From: an uncultured Eubacteriales bacterium
GTDB lineage: Bacteria > Bacillota > Clostridia > Lachnospirales > Bianqueaceae
NCBI GenBank assembly: GCA_900322165.1
Contig: ONYR01000011.1
Span: 1 to 22,673, forward strand
Direction: 5' to 3'
Length of the DNA stretch: 22,673 bases
The position numbers and the translations under genes are program-made. Below the pieces are notes generated by a model, which did not search any database, was not told the origin of the DNA, and saw only the letters and a list, made by a program, of their open reading frames with translations. Of the stretch, positions 21,667 through 22,673 are shown one piece after another; the stretch's first letter is position 1, and the number at the start of each line of letters is the position of its first letter.

Positions 21667-22673
21667 TTGGATATTCTGGAAGGGTTGAATCAGGCTCAAC
21701 TCGAAGCGGTGACTTCGACGGAAGGGTTTGTGCGCGTGATCGCGGGCGCGGGCTCGGGCAAAACGAGAGCGCTTTCTCATCGCTTTGCCTACCTTGTGAC
21801 CGAGCTTGGGATCATGCCCGGCAATATACTTTGCGTGACATTTACCAACAAAGCTGCGGCGGAAATGCGGCAGCGTATCCATAATCTGACCGGGGACAAT
21901 GATACCGGCTTTATCAATACATTCCATGGATTCTGCGTGTCGGTGCTGCAGGAGGATTCTTACGCGGTGCAGTACCCGAAAAGCTTCCTGGTGCTGGACA
22001 ATTCGGACATCGACCAGATGCTCGGCATGATCTACGAGGAGCGGGGCCTGACACTGAGGGACATGACGTTCTCCGCGGCAAGAGACATGATCGAGATGCG
22101 CAAATGCATCAGCGAGCCGAACTATTATGAAGACATGATCACGCTTCCGCTCGAGCAGATCCACCGCAAATACCTTGAGGCGACAGACGCGAAGGATATC
22201 ATTTTCTACGGCTACCTGTATCAGGAAAAGAAATGCTTCGGCCTTGATTACAATGACCTGATCGTGTTTACCCTGTATATTTTCCAGCAGAATGAGAAGA
22301 TCCGCTTGAAGTGGCAGCAGCGGCTGGAATATATCATGATCGATGAGTTTCAGGACATCGACCCGCTGCAGTACCGACTCATGGAGGTGCTCTGCGCCTA
22401 CCATCACAACCTGTTTATTGTCGGCGACCCGGACCAGACGATCTACACCTGGCGCGGGGCAAACGTGCGGTATCTGCTGGATTTCGACAAGGAATTCCCG
22501 AACGTGCAGACCATCATGATGATGGAGAATTACCGCTCCACGCCGGAGATCCTTGACGCAGCAAACTCGCTCATCGACAAAAACCGGGTGCGTATCAAGA
22601 AAGACCTGATCCCGACTCGGGCGCACGGCGAAAAAGTGATGTGCTACCATGCGGACAATCAGGAAGAGGAAGC
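21667..22673 (+). CDS. UvrD/Rep-family DNA helicase, N-terminal part (cut by window edge)
   Basis: The frame runs from a TTG at 21667 (AAAGGAGG 6 nt upstream, no in-frame ATG nearby) to the window end, 335 codons. Superfamily-1A motifs are clear: Q motif LNQAQLEAV (7-15), motif I GAGSGKT (27-33), Ia TFTNKAAAEM (58-67), II DEFQD (226-230), III GDPDQTIYTWRG (253-264) and IV NYRS (288-291). Such enzymes unwind DNA 3' to 5' in repair and in clearing replication blocks. It could be PcrA or another UvrD paralogue; the rather divergent 1B region (95-205) argues against simply calling it pcrA. The C-terminal half is outside the window. Confidence 0.93.
   Translation, partial: MDILEGLNQAQLEAVTSTEGFVRVIAGAGSGKTRALSHRFAYLVTELGIMPGNILCVTFTNKAAAEMRQRIHNLTGDNDTGFINTFHGFCVSVLQEDSYAVQYPKSFLVLDNSDIDQMLGMIYEERGLTLRDMTFSAARDMIEMRKCISEPNYYEDMITLPLEQIHRKYLEATDAKDIIFYGYLYQEKKCFGLDYNDLIVFTLYIFQQNEKIRLKWQQRLEYIMIDEFQDIDPLQYRLMEVLCAYHHNLFIVGDPDQTIYTWRGANVRYLLDFDKEFPNVQTIMMMENYRSTPEILDAANSLIDKNRVRIKKDLIPTRAHGEKVMCYHADNQEEE

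Overview
The window looks like a chromosomal segment of a moderately high-GC Clostridia-type Firmicute, probably gut-associated. The evidence is the gene set (gdpP-rplI-dnaB, DUF951, mecA, tsaE-tsaB-rimI, a heterodimeric ABC exporter), the strong AAAGGAGG ribosome binding sites, some TTG/GTG starts and sigma-A-type promoters. The family cannot be fixed from sequence alone. No phage, IS element, CRISPR array, rRNA or tRNA was recognised.

Layout. Positions 1-287 (minus) are the 5' part of tmRNA (ssrA), cut by the window edge, with an Asn-rich tag. It fires divergently from an acyl-ACP thioesterase gene (507-1247) through promoters whose -35 boxes overlap. A near-ideal promoter on the thioesterase stop codon then starts a rightward run: metallophosphoesterase, argH, a class-I glutamine amidotransferase-like peptidase (C26), DUF951, gdpP (c-di-AMP phosphodiesterase), rplI and dnaB, closed by a terminator at 8531-8576. 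A small 2[4Fe-4S] ferredoxin (minus) and a rightward DUF1858-mecA pair follow. Next come tsaE-tsaB-rimI (tRNA t6A synthesis plus an N-acetyltransferase), a ThuA-like protein and an EamA transporter.

The 13561-14502 gap carries no convincing gene. It holds a family of long hairpin repeats with near-constant loops and covarying stems. Beyond it, a leftward two-gene operon encodes the halves of an asymmetric ABC exporter. Divergent from it is a Gfo/Idh-type protein resembling GH109 glycosidases. Two leftward genes follow (a HAD phosphatase and a zinc-ribbon membrane protein).

The 20942-21666 gap carries two perfect orphan hairpins and then the most unusual feature of the window: a regular array of six short inverted repeats at roughly 64-bp spacing, whose arms show compensating changes. 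It ends just before a UvrD-type helicase gene with a TTG start that runs off the right edge.

Most genes are housekeeping. The novelty lies in the two intergenic hairpin families, the tmRNA tag and promoter arrangement, a terminator-like hairpin inside the EamA gene, and the leader region of the GH109-like gene.
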